A stretch of 64,000 bases of DNA from Agriotes lineatus (GCA_940337035.1 CALNHX010001923.1:124001-188000); one strand, 5' to 3'. Shown: positions 45,501 through 56,171, counted from the first letter of the stretch. A program made the numbers and translations. Notes: generated from the letters alone by a model not told the origin.

Positions 45501-47435
45501 CATTCTCAAGATGTTTAACCACCGCCGCACTCGTAGCTGTCTTCAGAGGGAACATCATTGCATACTTCGTGAAACAATCGACAACAACCAAAATAAACCG
45601 ATTACGCTTAGCTGACACCGGAAGCGGACCTACCAAATCAGTACAGATAACCTCCCAAGGAAGAGAAAGAATACGCTTGTGCATTTCACCATAAGGTTTC
45701 CTCTGGTCGGGTTTCTGGGAAGTACACACTGGGCATCTACGAACGTAACGGGCCACATCGACGTTCATCTTTGGCCAGTAATAACGAGCTGAAACACGCC
45801 TAAGAGTTTTGAAATAACCAAAGTGTCCAGCCGTCGGCTCATCATGATTCTCCACTAAAACTTTGGCACGTAAAGATTTTGGAACCACCAGCTTCCAATC
45901 ACAATCCCTATTCAAGTTAGGAGACCCTGCATGCGTTAACTTAAAGATGTTATTGCCCTGCACACGCCACTGGGGAAAATTGTGAGGGGTTTCGACGATT
46001 CTTGCCCTAAGCTTCGTATACCACTGGTCCTGGTCGGCTTCCTGAATCTCAATTGCTGCTATAGCCCTAGACAACGCATCCGGTACTACATTCTCAGATC
46101 CCTTACGGTAACTAATCGTGAAATCGTAACCCTGTAACCTTAACGCCCAACGAGCTAAACGACCTGATGGATTCTGTAGCTTCCATAACCACAATAGAGA
46201 ATGGTGATCGGTGACAACATGGAATTGGACTCCTTCCACATACGGGCGGAACTTCTCGATAGCCCATACCACAGCGAGACACTCGAGCTCGGTTGCTGAA
46301 AACTTTTTCTCCTGGTGAGTCAAACTCCTGCTAGCATAGGCAATAACACGCTCTTCCCCTCCGATCTTCTGGGTGAGTACGCAACCTAAACCAACTTGTG
46401 AGGCATCAGTCTGCAAGGTGAAAGGTTCCTTGAAATCCGGACAAGTCAAGATAGGGGCCGAAACTAGACACTGTTTTATGTCTTGAAATGCTGCCTCGGC
46501 CTCAGGATTCCAGCTAAAAGTCGCCGACTTCCGAGTCAATCGATGAAGTGGTGCCACACGAGAAGCAAAATCTCTAACAAACCTCCTATACCACGAGATG
46601 AGCCCTACAAAACGCCGGACATCCTTACTAGACTTTGGAGTAAAATAATTCACCATACACTCAACCTTAGACGGATCTACTCGCAAGCCTTGCCTATCGA
46701 TGACATAACCTAAATATTTCAGTTGCGATTTCACAAACTCACACTTCTCGGGATTGACCGTGAGTCCAGCCTGTAACAATCTGGTGAAGACCTTTTGCAG
46801 AATCTCTAAATGCATCGTGAAGGTAGGGGTGGCCACAATGATATCATCCAAATAAACTGACACGTAAGGTGTTAAGTCAGAACCCAACAGCTGGTCTACC
46901 AAACGCTGAAAAGTCCCGGGGGCATTATGTAACCCGAACGGTAATCTACGGAACTGGTAGAGCCCCTTACCAGGAACGACAAATGCTGTCTTCTCCTTGC
47001 TGCTCTCCTCCAACTCCACCTGCCAATAAGCGGACTTTAAATCAATGGACGATAAGTATTGGGCGTTAGAAAGCCTATCAAGAATGACGGACATATACGG
47101 CAAAGGGTACGCATCCCGCTTGGTCACGCTGTTCACCTTCCTGAAATCTACGCAGAACCGATATTCCCCGCTGGACTTCTTGACCATCACCACTGGTGAG
47201 CTCCATGGCGAAGAAGAAGGTTCAATGACTCCCAACTCTAGCATGGTGTCAATTTCCTGGTCAATCTTTTCCTGAATATAGGGCGACACCGGATAGTAAC
47301 GCTGTTTAATAGGAAGGGCATCTCCCGTGTCGATAACATGCTTGACCCCTTTGGCACAACCTAAGCCTGGCTTCATCTGCTGGAAAAAATGTGCCACCAA
47401 GTCATCTAAGGCTTGAGCCTCCCCACTGGTTAGGT
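42576..47435. repeat. 4860-bp tandem duplication, right unit
   Basis: It begins TAGCAGTTAACGAAC, a point inside the LTR, and ends GGTTAGGT inside pol. It includes an internal, truncated LTR copy at 42576-43378 that lacks the other LTR end. See 37714-42573. Confidence 0.93.
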
Positions 47436-48024
47436 CCTCTTTCATGCGGATGGCGTTGACGACCGCCTTATTACCAAAATCCCAAGTATTCTTCCTAAAG
47501 TGCGGAACCAGATCCATTCCCTTCCAAAAATCAATGCCTAAGATGATGTCCTCGGCGACATCCTGAATTACTACGGCCTTAATAACCTTGACCTTATCTT
47601 TCAGCCTAAAGGGTACATAAATTTCTCCCAGCGCTGTACAAGATCGACCATCAGCTACCATAACCGAAGAGTAACTGCTCTCTAATGTAAGTCCTATGTC
47701 CTGTAATTTCTTCCAACCGGCTCCTCCAATCACAGTTCGACTAGCCCCGGAATCCAACAGACACACGAATGATATTCCATAAACCTCCACCTGTAAGTAA
47801 GGACGAGGATCCCCTTTTCGATTAGAGAAAGCACTAAAAACTCTGGCCCTCCGGCCCTGAAAATTAACAGAACTCGAACTCCACGATGAATTTGCCGACT
47901 GCCCTCTTAAGATCGACGTCCGGCTACCCGACGACCTTGTGCCTCGTTTCCCGAACACTTCGGACAAGTACTCTTCACTACACCTGTAGCGCCACATGAA
48001 AAACAAAAACGTCTCGTTCGAGGT
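44791..48024 (-). CDS. Family B pol polyprotein (protease, RT, RNase H, integrase)
   Basis: The open frame of about 1075 codons copies the RNA genome and integrates the DNA. Counting from the TTG at 48006, the protease active site DSGA is at 85-88 and the RT has LPFGLHNAP (355-363) and YLDD (385-388). RNase H has QTDAS (532-536), ATELECLAVVW (571-581) and TDHHSLLWL (599-607). The integrase zinc region runs from HDEPTAGH (721-728) to CPVC (758-761). The core Asp residues are at 790 (CTDLVGP) and 850 (CDNGKQY), with Glu at 885 (PCERVNR). All key residues are present and there is no stop. It follows gag in the -1 frame with a 120-bp overlap and has no ATG of its own near the shift site. No chromodomain or envelope is seen. 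The gene looks functional. Confidence 0.93.
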   Translation of the reverse strand, partial: TSNETFLFFMWRYRCSEEYLSEVFGKRGTRSSGSRTSILRGQSANSSWSSSSVNFQGRRARVFSAFSNRKGDPRPYLQVEVYGISFVCLLDSGASRTVIGGAGWKKLQDIGLTLESSYSSVMVADGRSCTALGEIYVPFRLKDKVKVIKAVVIQDVAEDIILGIDFWKGMDLVPHFRKNTWDFGNKAVVNAIRMKEDLTSGEAQALDDLVAHFFQQMKPGLGCAKGVKHVIDTGDALPIKQRYYPVSPYIQEKIDQEIDTMLELGVIEPSSSPWSSPVVMVKKSSGEYRFCVDFRKVNSVTKRDAYPLPYMSVILDRLSNAQYLSSIDLKSAYWQVELEESSKEKTAFVVPGKGLYQFRRLPFGLHNAPGTFQRLVDQLLGSDLTPYVSVYLDDIIVATPTFTMHLEILQKVFTRLLQAGLTVNPEKCEFVKSQLKYLGYVIDRQGLRVDPSKVECMVNYFTPKSSKDVRRFVGLISWYRRFVRDFASRVAPLHRLTRKSATFSWNPEAEAAFQDIKQCLVSAPILTCPDFKEPFTLQTDASQVGLGCVLTQKIGGEERVIAYASRSLTHQEKKFSATELECLAVVWAIEKFRPYVEGVQFHVVTDHHSLLWLWKLQNPSGRLARWALRLQGYDFTISYRKGSENVVPDALSRAIAAIEIQEADQDQWYTKLRARIVETPHNFPQWRVQGNNIFKLTHAGSPNLNRDCDWKLVVPKSLRAKVLVENHDEPTAGHFGYFKTLRRVSARYYWPKMNVDVARYVRRCPVCTSQKPDQRKPYGEMHKRILSLPWEVICTDLVGPLPVSAKRNRFILVVVDCFTKYAMMFPLKTATSAAVVKHLENEVMLVFGAPERIICDNGKQYVSKAFRDLAKRYDSKIVYNANYHPQANPCERVNRVIKTMIRSYVNNDHRTWDEKLPQLGYALRTAVHEVTGYSPAYLNFGREPCLSGKMHRLRDQGNQPLDFHDRTDLNEHLKGLRSIYATVKARLDKAFHTSTQRYNLRRRPVSLELGQTVWKRNYTLSNKADYVAAKLTPKFIKCRVRQKVSPNVYELEDFDTRRSLGSWHVQDLKVHEDEDLE

Positions 48025-49199
48025 TTAGAACACCTAGTAAAATTGTGACCAGTCTCCAGACAATTCCAACATTTCCTCGCTGGGACCACAGTATCAATAG
48101 ATTCAACACGAGCCTTGGGAGTTTTACCATTAGATGGACAAGCTAAGTCGGGTTCCAAAAAATCAACCTTATTGACCGTAGGTGTTCGATAACTAGTTGC
48201 CAGATCTTTAGTAGCCTCCAACTTCTTGCACAACTGCAATAATTCCGAAACGCTATGATAATCCTGTAAAGCAACCCCCCTAATGAAAAATGGATCGATG
48301 TTACGTCGAATCACCGTTAATTTCTCCCGCTCTGATGGTGGGTGAGATAGCCTAGAAAACAAGTTCACCATACAAGCGAAATAATTTCCAACTTTTTCCT
48401 GAGGACCCTGGACCCGCGCCCTAATTTCATTCCACAGTTCGACTTCATAGTCGAACGGCAAGTATTCCTCCCTCAAACAACGAATAAAGTCGTCCCACGA
48501 GTTGATCTGACCCCTAACAGAACGATACCAGATCAATGCGCTACCACACAGCAAGTCGATGATGGCATTCTTCAAGTCTGCTGGAGCGACTCCTCGGGCG
48601 ACCCGTAACTCTTCCACTCTTTCAATGAAAGCGTTTACGCTAAGTCCAGTATTATCCCCACTGAAAGAAATACCCCATTTGTGGACTGGTACAACCTTAC
48701 AGCTAGCGTTAGAATTGCTTGAAGGCGGCTGAGTAACATTAACAGCAGCGGCAGAACTTCCCACTCCTGCTGGAACCAAAGGATCTCCCGCAGGTTGACC
48801 TAATTTGTCTAAATTGTCCTCAATGCAATTCAGTTGATCTACTACCTTGTTGATCGACTTCTCAAGGCCGACCTCCTTATCTGAAACGACCAACCTACTC
48901 AAACGTCCATATAAATGTCGAAGTTTGGATGAGACAACCCTAAACTCATTTTGTTCCGGAGACCTAATCGTACTAATAAAGTCTGCCAACTCAGTGGTCT
49001 TCTTATCGCAGACCTCAATCTCTTTCGCAACATCGGCCACAAAATTAGGTGCTAGTGGAAGTTCCCCAAACTGTTCTTTCCCTAAAAATTCCTTTAATTT
49101 CTTCCTCATAGTAGCAACAGTCTCTCCCTTCAAGCTGGTACAACCCCTAACCGATAATTCATAAATAAGTTCGTCGCGAGCTAGACGATGAGGATCCAT
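47907..49199 (-). CDS. Family B gag polyprotein
   Basis: Start chosen at ATG 49199 (MDPHRLARDELIYEL). The frame stays open upstream only through a TTG at 49220. The protein has 430 residues. The capsid region contains KWGISFSGDNTGLSVNAFIE and WYRSVRGQINSWDDFI, close to family A gag. A CCHC knuckle CWNCLETGHNFTRC is followed by CFSCGATGVVKSTCPKC, which has no His. The protein coats and packages the element RNA. It overlaps pol by 120 bp and is expected to be made in excess, with pol produced by frameshifting. No stops are present, in contrast to family A. Confidence 0.92.
   Translation of the reverse strand: MDPHRLARDELIYELSVRGCTSLKGETVATMRKKLKEFLGKEQFGELPLAPNFVADVAKEIEVCDKKTTELADFISTIRSPEQNEFRVVSSKLRHLYGRLSRLVVSDKEVGLEKSINKVVDQLNCIEDNLDKLGQPAGDPLVPAGVGSSAAAVNVTQPPSSNSNASCKVVPVHKWGISFSGDNTGLSVNAFIERVEELRVARGVAPADLKNAIIDLLCGSALIWYRSVRGQINSWDDFIRCLREEYLPFDYEVELWNEIRARVQGPQEKVGNYFACMVNLFSRLSHPPSEREKLTVIRRNIDPFFIRGVALQDYHSVSELLQLCKKLEATKDLATSYRTPTVNKVDFLEPDLACPSNGKTPKARVESIDTVVPARKCWNCLETGHNFTRCSKPRTRRFCFSCGATGVVKSTCPKCSGNEAQGRRVAGRRS
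47946..47952 (-). promoter_or_regulatory. Family B gag/pol -1 frameshift heptamer GGGAAAC
   Basis: The gag frame reads TCG GGA AAC on the minus strand, so G GGA AAC is in slippery register within the overlap (48024-47907). After a -1 shift, pol reads GGG AAA CGA. A bulged stem CGTCGGGTAGCCGGACG begins about 12 nt downstream. Confidence 0.75.
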
Positions 49200-49854
49200 G
49201 ATCACAATCAATAAATACAAACGACTACTTAATACACTAACTTCAACTAATCGATTAAATATTTATACCTTAACAATAGCATGCACCAACAAAGGTTCAC
49301 CAAAATCCCCAATTACACCTAAATGTACCTTAATATACCTAAATATACCTAAATGCCAAAATCCAAAATCTATCATGCACCTAATGTACCAAAAAAATAT
49401 GGCTCGAATGCCAAATATGCTACCAAGCAAAAATCCAAACGTTCGTAAGGTTGGAGAAAGTCCTACCATACGAATCCCTAAATCTCAAATAATGGCTTAA
49501 ATGCCAAACCCTAAAATCCTATGCACGGATGGAGAATGTTCTAACAAATCTCGCAACAACGACACAACAATTCCAGCCGTACAAATATTCAACAATCGGT
49601 GCTTCGCAGCTCAAAAAAATACTCCAAACCAAATTCCCAAATTCGCACAAGACTCCTATAAACATATCCTGAAATAAACAAATTCGCCAAGACGAACAGG
49701 ATGCAAGGAGTAACAAGGGCTAAGGTATAAACAATAACCAGTAATATACTCAATAAATAACGTCAAACAATCCTAACTAAATATTTGCCAGTAATTACGG
49801 GATCCCTAACTAGAAAAGTTTCTCAAAAAATTGCCTTCACAGCGGGCGCCATTT
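49200..49854 (-). other. Family B leader and primer-binding site
   Basis: AT-rich leader between 5' LTR and gag. Next to the LTR the minus strand reads AAA then TGGCGCCCGCTGTGAAGG, the likely tRNA primer site (TGG start). I did not identify the tRNA. A short ATACCTAAATATACCTAAATG repeat lies near 49330-49355. Confidence 0.7.
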
Positions 49855-51522
49855 TGTTACATCAACAATTGCCGATGGTAAATCGGAACATGCTCGCACT
49901 AACTCAGGAGAAGGGTCGTGGGCAACTTACCTTCAAAAAAAACTACAGATCGAACGGATAAGGGCGCCAAGGGGTTTGCAGCCTTATGTTCCACTAGTTC
50001 GTTTAAGCAAAAAAACCACTAAACTCGCTCAAGATAGCAATGCAACGTAAACAATAAAACAAAACCCACAGGGTGATAAATCGTATAATATTTCTAAGAT
50101 TTAATGGATCGGATAACAGGGAGGCATAAAATTGTTTTGTAATTACTGGCATAAAGTACACAGACAAGACTAGCACAAAATAAATATATATCACAGCAGG
50201 CAAATATATATCACATTATTACTTATTTCATAAATTCAATCGGGTGCATCCGAAATCGCAGCTAGGCTGACGGCCTCGTAACTAATTTCTAAATGAGCTT
50301 ACTTTCAGCACTAAATTAGGCCAAAACACATTGATTAATAGCAAACCGAAGGCTAAGAGAATGTTACCGTTGTACTGCGTTCCATTTTTTTAATATGTAT
50401 CAAGTTAATAATTTACGGATACCCACGTAAGCAATCAGATCTGTCTGCCTTATGGAAATAAGCACTGCTGAATATTGTTCCAGCTATTTTAATTAATCCG
50501 AAGGAGCATGGAACTATCGCAACTAGGTTTGCCACTCGCTCAGCGAAATTTCAATCCAAAATGAGCTTCGGCGAATTTACTTTAACATAAGCACAGCGAA
50601 GCTCGCACTCCGTGTGACCCTTGATTACAACAATTACTTGCGGTGAAGCCGCTAATAACAGAACCCTATATGAATTGCTAAACAAGATAACGCAGGCAAT
50701 TGAAAATTCCAGTGCATCCTAGCAGTTAACGAACATAATACAATGCCGCACAACGAAATCGTTTGAGAGTTCATATAACAAATTGCAAAATAATCGAGGT
50801 AGGTTTCAAACCAGGCTCGGCCTCACGAGCTCACTCCAAACACCAGGGGGCTGCTCCTACGGGAAGCTGTGAGCCACCACGAACCGGACTGCCTCAAATC
50901 TCTCCGAGGGGCGTGCGAAGAACTACAGCCATCGACTTTGGGATGATCTCAGCCCGAAGCAAGGAAGATCTCAGCCCGAAGCAAGGAGCTGAGTAAACAC
51001 AACCAAAATTAGTGGACGAATAAGAAGAGAGAAGCGTGCTTACCCAAAAAAGTCTGATATTCGCCTAACAGAAAAATGTGCTTTACACAAACAGAGGTTT
51101 TGGTAACTTTTCTGGCCCATCGACGGAAAGGATGTTAAAATAGCGGCTGCCACAACAACTAGGTTCTTTGGGCGTCCTTTACGAACCCTTCTTTCAGTTC
51201 AGCTTCCTACATGGGAGACGATGCACCTCGAAGATTGTCCAAACAAACAATTTAGCGGGCAGACATCTTAGCAAGCAACTTTTCACGAAAAACGGACGCT
51301 TCCCTAACGCCATCTCACGACAACGGCGGAAGTTGTTGGTGCCGATACTACAGAGCCCTGAACCGGTATTTTAAATACGAACTTTCCAAAGAGAAAATAG
51401 AAACCTGTGTTTCCACTAGATCTGTTTCAATTTCGGATTGTATTGTTCGAGAAACAACGAAGGTTGCCTGCTATCAGGCGGAGAGTACTGCATAATTACG
51501 AGAAAACAATTCATTGGTTTCA
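49855..51522 (-). repeat. Family B 5' LTR
   Basis: 1668 bp, TGTTACATCAAC to CATTGGTTTCA. Nearly identical to 36849-38516. Flanked by ATAC at 51523-51526. Confidence 0.93.
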
Positions 51523-54002
51523 ATACGTAGCCTTTCTTTGAACGGGGCAACGGCCCTACAATGTCGATAGATATCATTTGCCATGGCTTATCCACCACGG
51601 GGTGACGACACATCAAGCCGCCCGGGCGTTTTTGTTCGGGTGTCTGCGCTAGGCATGTCGCGCAACGGTTAACGTAACGGGTCACATCCGCCTTAAGTTT
51701 AGGCCAGTAATACTGCTGAGCGATACGGCCGTAGGTCTTATAAATGCCTAAATGGCCTGCGGTAGGTTCATCATGGTTTTTGCGAAGAATCTCGGCACGT
51801 TGAGGCTTCGGAACCACCTCGTTCCAACTCGTGCCTTCGTCCAATTCGGGGTATTTTACGTTAACATGTTTAAACAATTTCCCTCGCGATAGTTTCCACG
51901 CCGAATACTTGAATGGTTTTTCTACGACGCGCGTACACATGCGCCTATACCAACGGTCAGTTCGACTGTCGTTCGGCGCCTGAACGCCGGCCTCGGGTTC
52001 TCCAGAATCGACAACTGAGACTACATCTATTTCGGGTATAGCACGGGATAGCGCATCCGGAACAACGTGGTCTTTTCCCTTCCGGTGTTTGATCGTAAAG
52101 TCGTATTGTTGGATACGAACAGCCCAACGGGCGAGTCTCCCGGTGGGTTCCTTAAGATTATTTAGCCAGATAAGTGAATGATGGTCAGTAATGACTGTGA
52201 AGTGAGTGCCTTCTAAATACGGACGTAACTTCTCTATGGCCCACAGGACGGCCAAACATTCGCGTTCCGTAACCGAAAAATTAAGCTCAGGCTTCGTAAG
52301 AGTCCGACTAATGTAACAGATGACCTGTTCTTGGCCATCAACGGTCTGAGTCAGCACGGCGCCGATACCAACATTGGAAGCATCCGTCTGTACGATAAAC
52401 GGGAGAGAAAAATCGGGACACGACAAAATGGGTGCCGAAACTAGGCAATTTTTGATGGTTGTAAATGCGACTTCGCATGACTCGGTCCACTCAAACTTCT
52501 GAAACTTTTTCAATAACGACGTCAGCGGAGCAATAATGGCTGAGAAATTTGGTATGAAACGCCGATACCACGATGCCATGCCGACTACTCGCCGTATCTC
52601 CGAAACGTTTCTAGGTCGCGGCAAGTTAAGAATCGCCGAAACTTTATCGGGGTCGACTAAAAGTCCTTGAGCGTTAACGACATAGCCCAGGTATCGTAAT
52701 TCCGGTTGGCAAAAATGACATTTATCACGACTCAGTGTTAAACCAGCGTCGTTTAGTCGCTGCAATACTTCGTCTAGAATCTCGACGTGTTTTTCGAAAG
52801 TCGGGGTACAAATAATCACGTCATCTAAATAGACAAAGACGTAAGGTTCCAATTCGGGACCCAACACATGGTCAACGAAACGTTGCCAAGTCGCTGGCGC
52901 GTTATGAAGCCCAAAGGGCATGCGAGTAAATTGAAACAAACCGCGCCCGGGTACTGTGAAGGCCGTTAGTTCCTTAGATTTCTCTTCCATTTCAATTAGC
53001 CAGTACGCTGATTTGATATCAAGCGACGTCATGAACCGGGCATCGCGTAAGCGATCCAAAATCGAAGACACGTAAGGTATCGGGTAGGCGTCCTTCTCGG
53101 TGACGCTATTTTATTTACGAAAGTCAACGCAGAAACGATAGGTTCCATCTTTCTTTTTAACTAGTAAAATCGGGCTCGACCAGGCTGAACGAGAACGTTC
53201 CACAACGCCTGATTTAAGCATACTGTCCAACTCAGCATCGATATGCGCCTGCATTGCGGGAGAGACCGGATAGTGCCTTTGTTTAACCGGTGCCGCCTTA
53301 GTAGTGATTTTATGTTGAACGTACTTGGCGCAGCCGAGTTCGGGTTTAGCGATAGTAAAATGTCGGTTTACGAGAGTGTCTAATTGGGCTCGTTGATCCG
53401 AGTTCAGGTCGAACATAGACTGCAAATTGCCGGTAGGAGTATCAATGGCCGCTAAGCCGGGTTTTGAGAATTCCCACTCCCCTCGAAACACGTCTGGGAC
53501 TATTCCCACTGACTTCCAAAAGTCTATCCCTAGGATTAGGGTGTGCGGAACCTCCGGAACTATTAAAACATCGATAGCTACCACTCTGTTATTTAAACGA
53601 ATAGGTAAGTGCAGGGTACCTAGACTGGTTACGGTCTGTCCATTCGCCACTGAGCAAACGGGTCTCAGCTTCTTATTTATGTGCAGGCCTACAGTACGCA
53701 ACACGTCCCAACCCTTAGCTCCTAAGATCGTTCGATTCGCTCCTGAGTCCAACAAAGCTAACAACTCGAAACCCATGATTTCAACAGTCACATGCGGTCG
53801 ACGGTCATCAGATGACCTTTCTAATACGTAATCGAGAATGACTTTATTTTTCTTAAATTTGGTCTCGCGCTCCTCGATAAGTCCCTTCATAAATTTAGTC
53901 GAATTGCTAAACACGCGCGAGGACACTGCTCGACCGTTCAGCGTCTCGCGGGGTCGTTTCCCTGTCCCCTATCTCTTGCTCGACAACGAGGACAAGTGTT
54001 TA
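51523..54002 (-). pseudogene. A2 pol, 5' and middle parts
   Basis: The protease (DSGA near 53750) runs directly into the RT through KPELGCAKYVQHK, showing the state before the LINE insertion seen in A1. YLDDVII lies near 52835. A TAA at 53111-53113, just after FCVDFRK, is private to A2 (A1 has TTA there). RNase H and the integrase zinc region are intact up to 51523, where the family B element interrupts. The remainder is at 36039-36848. Combined with the shared integrase TAA, A2 pol is dead. Confidence 0.9.
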
Positions 54003-55344
54003 CGGTCACTTCAGGTTTGCCGCAACGGTAACAGAATTTCTTGCCGCGGGGTCGCGGACACCTACTGGCTCTATGACCTGGTTCGTTACAGTTCCAACAC
54101 CGCATGCTTGACTTGGGTGCCGATTCTCGGTTCCTCCTCTCGGGAGTATTAACGTCACGCGTTTCGACAACATCAACTGGGCACGTTTCCGCGATAGGCG
54201 CGACCTCGACGTATGCCAAGTCTGTTTCTAAGTCAGACTTCTTTCTAGAAGGTGGCACGTAAGTTTAAATGGCATAGCGCCGTTCTTCAATCTTCCGTCC
54301 GTATAGCGCTAGCTCGTCGATCGACCGGACTTCCGTCAATCCCAACTGGGTTTGGTATAATGGTGAAATATTATGCAACAAAATACGCAACTATTTCTCC
54401 TCGGGAACCGCTTCGGTCAGGCGCGAAAACATTGTGCGCATGATAGCGATATAAATTCCCATACTTTCCGTAGGGCCTTGCGTGCGACGTCTAATTTCGT
54501 CCAACAACCGTTCATCATAATTAGCAGGCTGAAACTCTAGACGCAATAAATCGACTAACTGTTGCCACGTGTTAGGGGTCGCTCTATTCGCGCGATACCA
54601 TAGCAATGCGTTGCCCGAAAACAAATCGATGGCCTGCATAAACAACTCTTCTTCGGTAAGGTTTCTGGCCACTCTGAGTTCGTTAACACGCTCGATGAAA
54701 GCGTTGACCGACAGACCTTTCGGGTCACCTGAGAATTGTATGTTCCATTTCGAAACAGGGGTTGCCTTAAATGAGATCGTACGCGACATCGGCGAAACAA
54801 AACTCGGAGTCGACATAGTTGCCGCCGTCGTAGTCGTAGTCGTCGTCGCGACGGTAATGGTAGGTGCGACACCGGACGTCGATGGCAGCGTTACGGCGCT
54901 TTCCTCCTCAGCCGTAGTCGTAGACGACCCTAGCTTTACTTGGTTAAGTTCGTAGGTTGAACGTATGAGTGATAATTCCGCGAACGCTTTTTGTTTGAGC
55001 GCTCGTTCTTCCTCCGTTATAGCTGAACTATTCGTCAGACGGTTCATTCCGTGATAAAATTTCGTTTCGATCGTAGCCGCTGCTTCTTTAGTCGGGTTAG
55101 CTAAATATACCTGAATCTTTTCCTCTAATTCGCTAATCAATGTTGTCACGGCCGTGAGATCCTCCTCGAACGTATACGGGTACGTCGGTCGCGTATCCAT
55201 ATCTGCGCGTCCCTCCTCTCTTAATACGTCGCGTAACCGGGAGCGCAACAAGGTAACCGTGCCGGAAGCATCACGGCCTCTGATTCTCAACTCGTATTCG
55301 GCCTCCGCGCGAAGCAGGCGTTCAATATGTAGCTTTAGCACCAT
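53938..55344 (-). pseudogene. A2 gag, same two in-frame stops as A1
   Basis: Continuous gag frame from 55344 with TAG at 54391-54393 and TAA at 54265-54267, the exact counterparts of the A1 stops. Knuckles CWNCNEPGHRASRC and CYRCGKPE are present. Substitutions against A1 include Asp for Glu near the N-terminus (DMDTRP), Ser for Gly (ISELEEK) and Val for Ala (TPVSKW). The slippery GGGAAAC is at 53956-53962. Confidence 0.88.
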
Positions 55345-56073
55345 GTTTACAAACGGGAAAGGAACGACTTATATTATACGTTGTATAAAAAGGAAAACGT
55401 TAGCGCGTGTTTGGTAAGTCAATTACGTCAGATATCCGAACCAAATCGTAGACGGTCAAGACGGGAGAAATCGGGAAAAAGTGGTTTGTTACCTTTCACA
55501 CGACCGATGGCTTAACGGGACTATCTGTCCATATTCTTTGCGAAAAGACCGAACACAAGCGAAAAAGAGCAAATCCCAAAACTAGGCGGTCAACGAATGG
55601 CTTAACGAGCCTACTACCGACCAACAATGGTTACAGACAGTACTGCTCCCGAAATCGAGGCGCACAACGTAAACGGGAACGAAAGAAAGAAAAAAAAGAA
55701 AAAATCCAAAATGGGGTCGCGCGTTGTCACGCAACAAGGGGCGACACGTCAGATTAACCCAAAATTAGGCAGACGACGGGTGGCCTAACGAGAAAAAAAA
55801 ACAAACAAGGTCTCAGACGTTAAAGCGTCAGAATTAAGACGCACAACGGATGGGCTTAACGAGACTACTCCAGTCCAATAACAGCAACAAGCAACAATTG
55901 GGCCGCCAAAATTAAGACACACAACGCTAAAAAAAAGAAAACCCCAAAATGAGGTCGGGCGTTGTCGTGCACCAATAAGCTCCAGGCGTCGGAGCACCAA
56001 AATTAGGCAGACAACGGGTGGCTTAATAAGAAAAACAAACATACAATGCCCCAGATGTTGGGCGCCAAAATTA
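55345..56073 (-). other. A2 leader with degenerate repeats and primer-binding site
   Basis: The minus strand next to the LTR reads GGCTAATTT then TGGCGCCCAACATCTGGGGC (56067-56048), a good tRNA-Lys-like primer site. Motifs GGCTTAACGAG and CCAAAATTAGGC with neighbouring PBS-like words recur near 55505, 55591, 55774, 55848 and 56014. Confidence 0.7.
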
Positions 56074-56171
56074 GCCTGTTACGGTATTAAAAGAACTTTA
56101 CGACACCCATCCAAGGTGAGCATCGCACCACGGAATCAGTCCTGAAAAACTGGCACACTTGCCCTAAAATC
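56074..56171 (-). repeat. Family A LTR, third copy, truncated at the gap
   Basis: TGTTACGGTATTAAAAGAAC followed by 78 more bases matching the other A LTRs, then the N run. More than 1.2 kb of the LTR is missing. Confidence 0.88.

Larger units (their letters stand above)
36849..51522 (-). mobile_element. Family B Ty3/Gypsy element, complete, with internal duplication
   Basis: Two LTRs of exactly 1668 bp flank a leader, gag, pol and 3' untranslated region, all on the minus strand. The 4-bp target duplication ATAC is at 36845-36848 and 51523-51526, inside the integrase gene of A2. The LTRs show at least three substitutions and no length change, so the insertion is young. The element is 14,674 bp because a 4860-bp segment is present twice. 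Without it the length would be about 9.8 kb. Confidence 0.93.
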
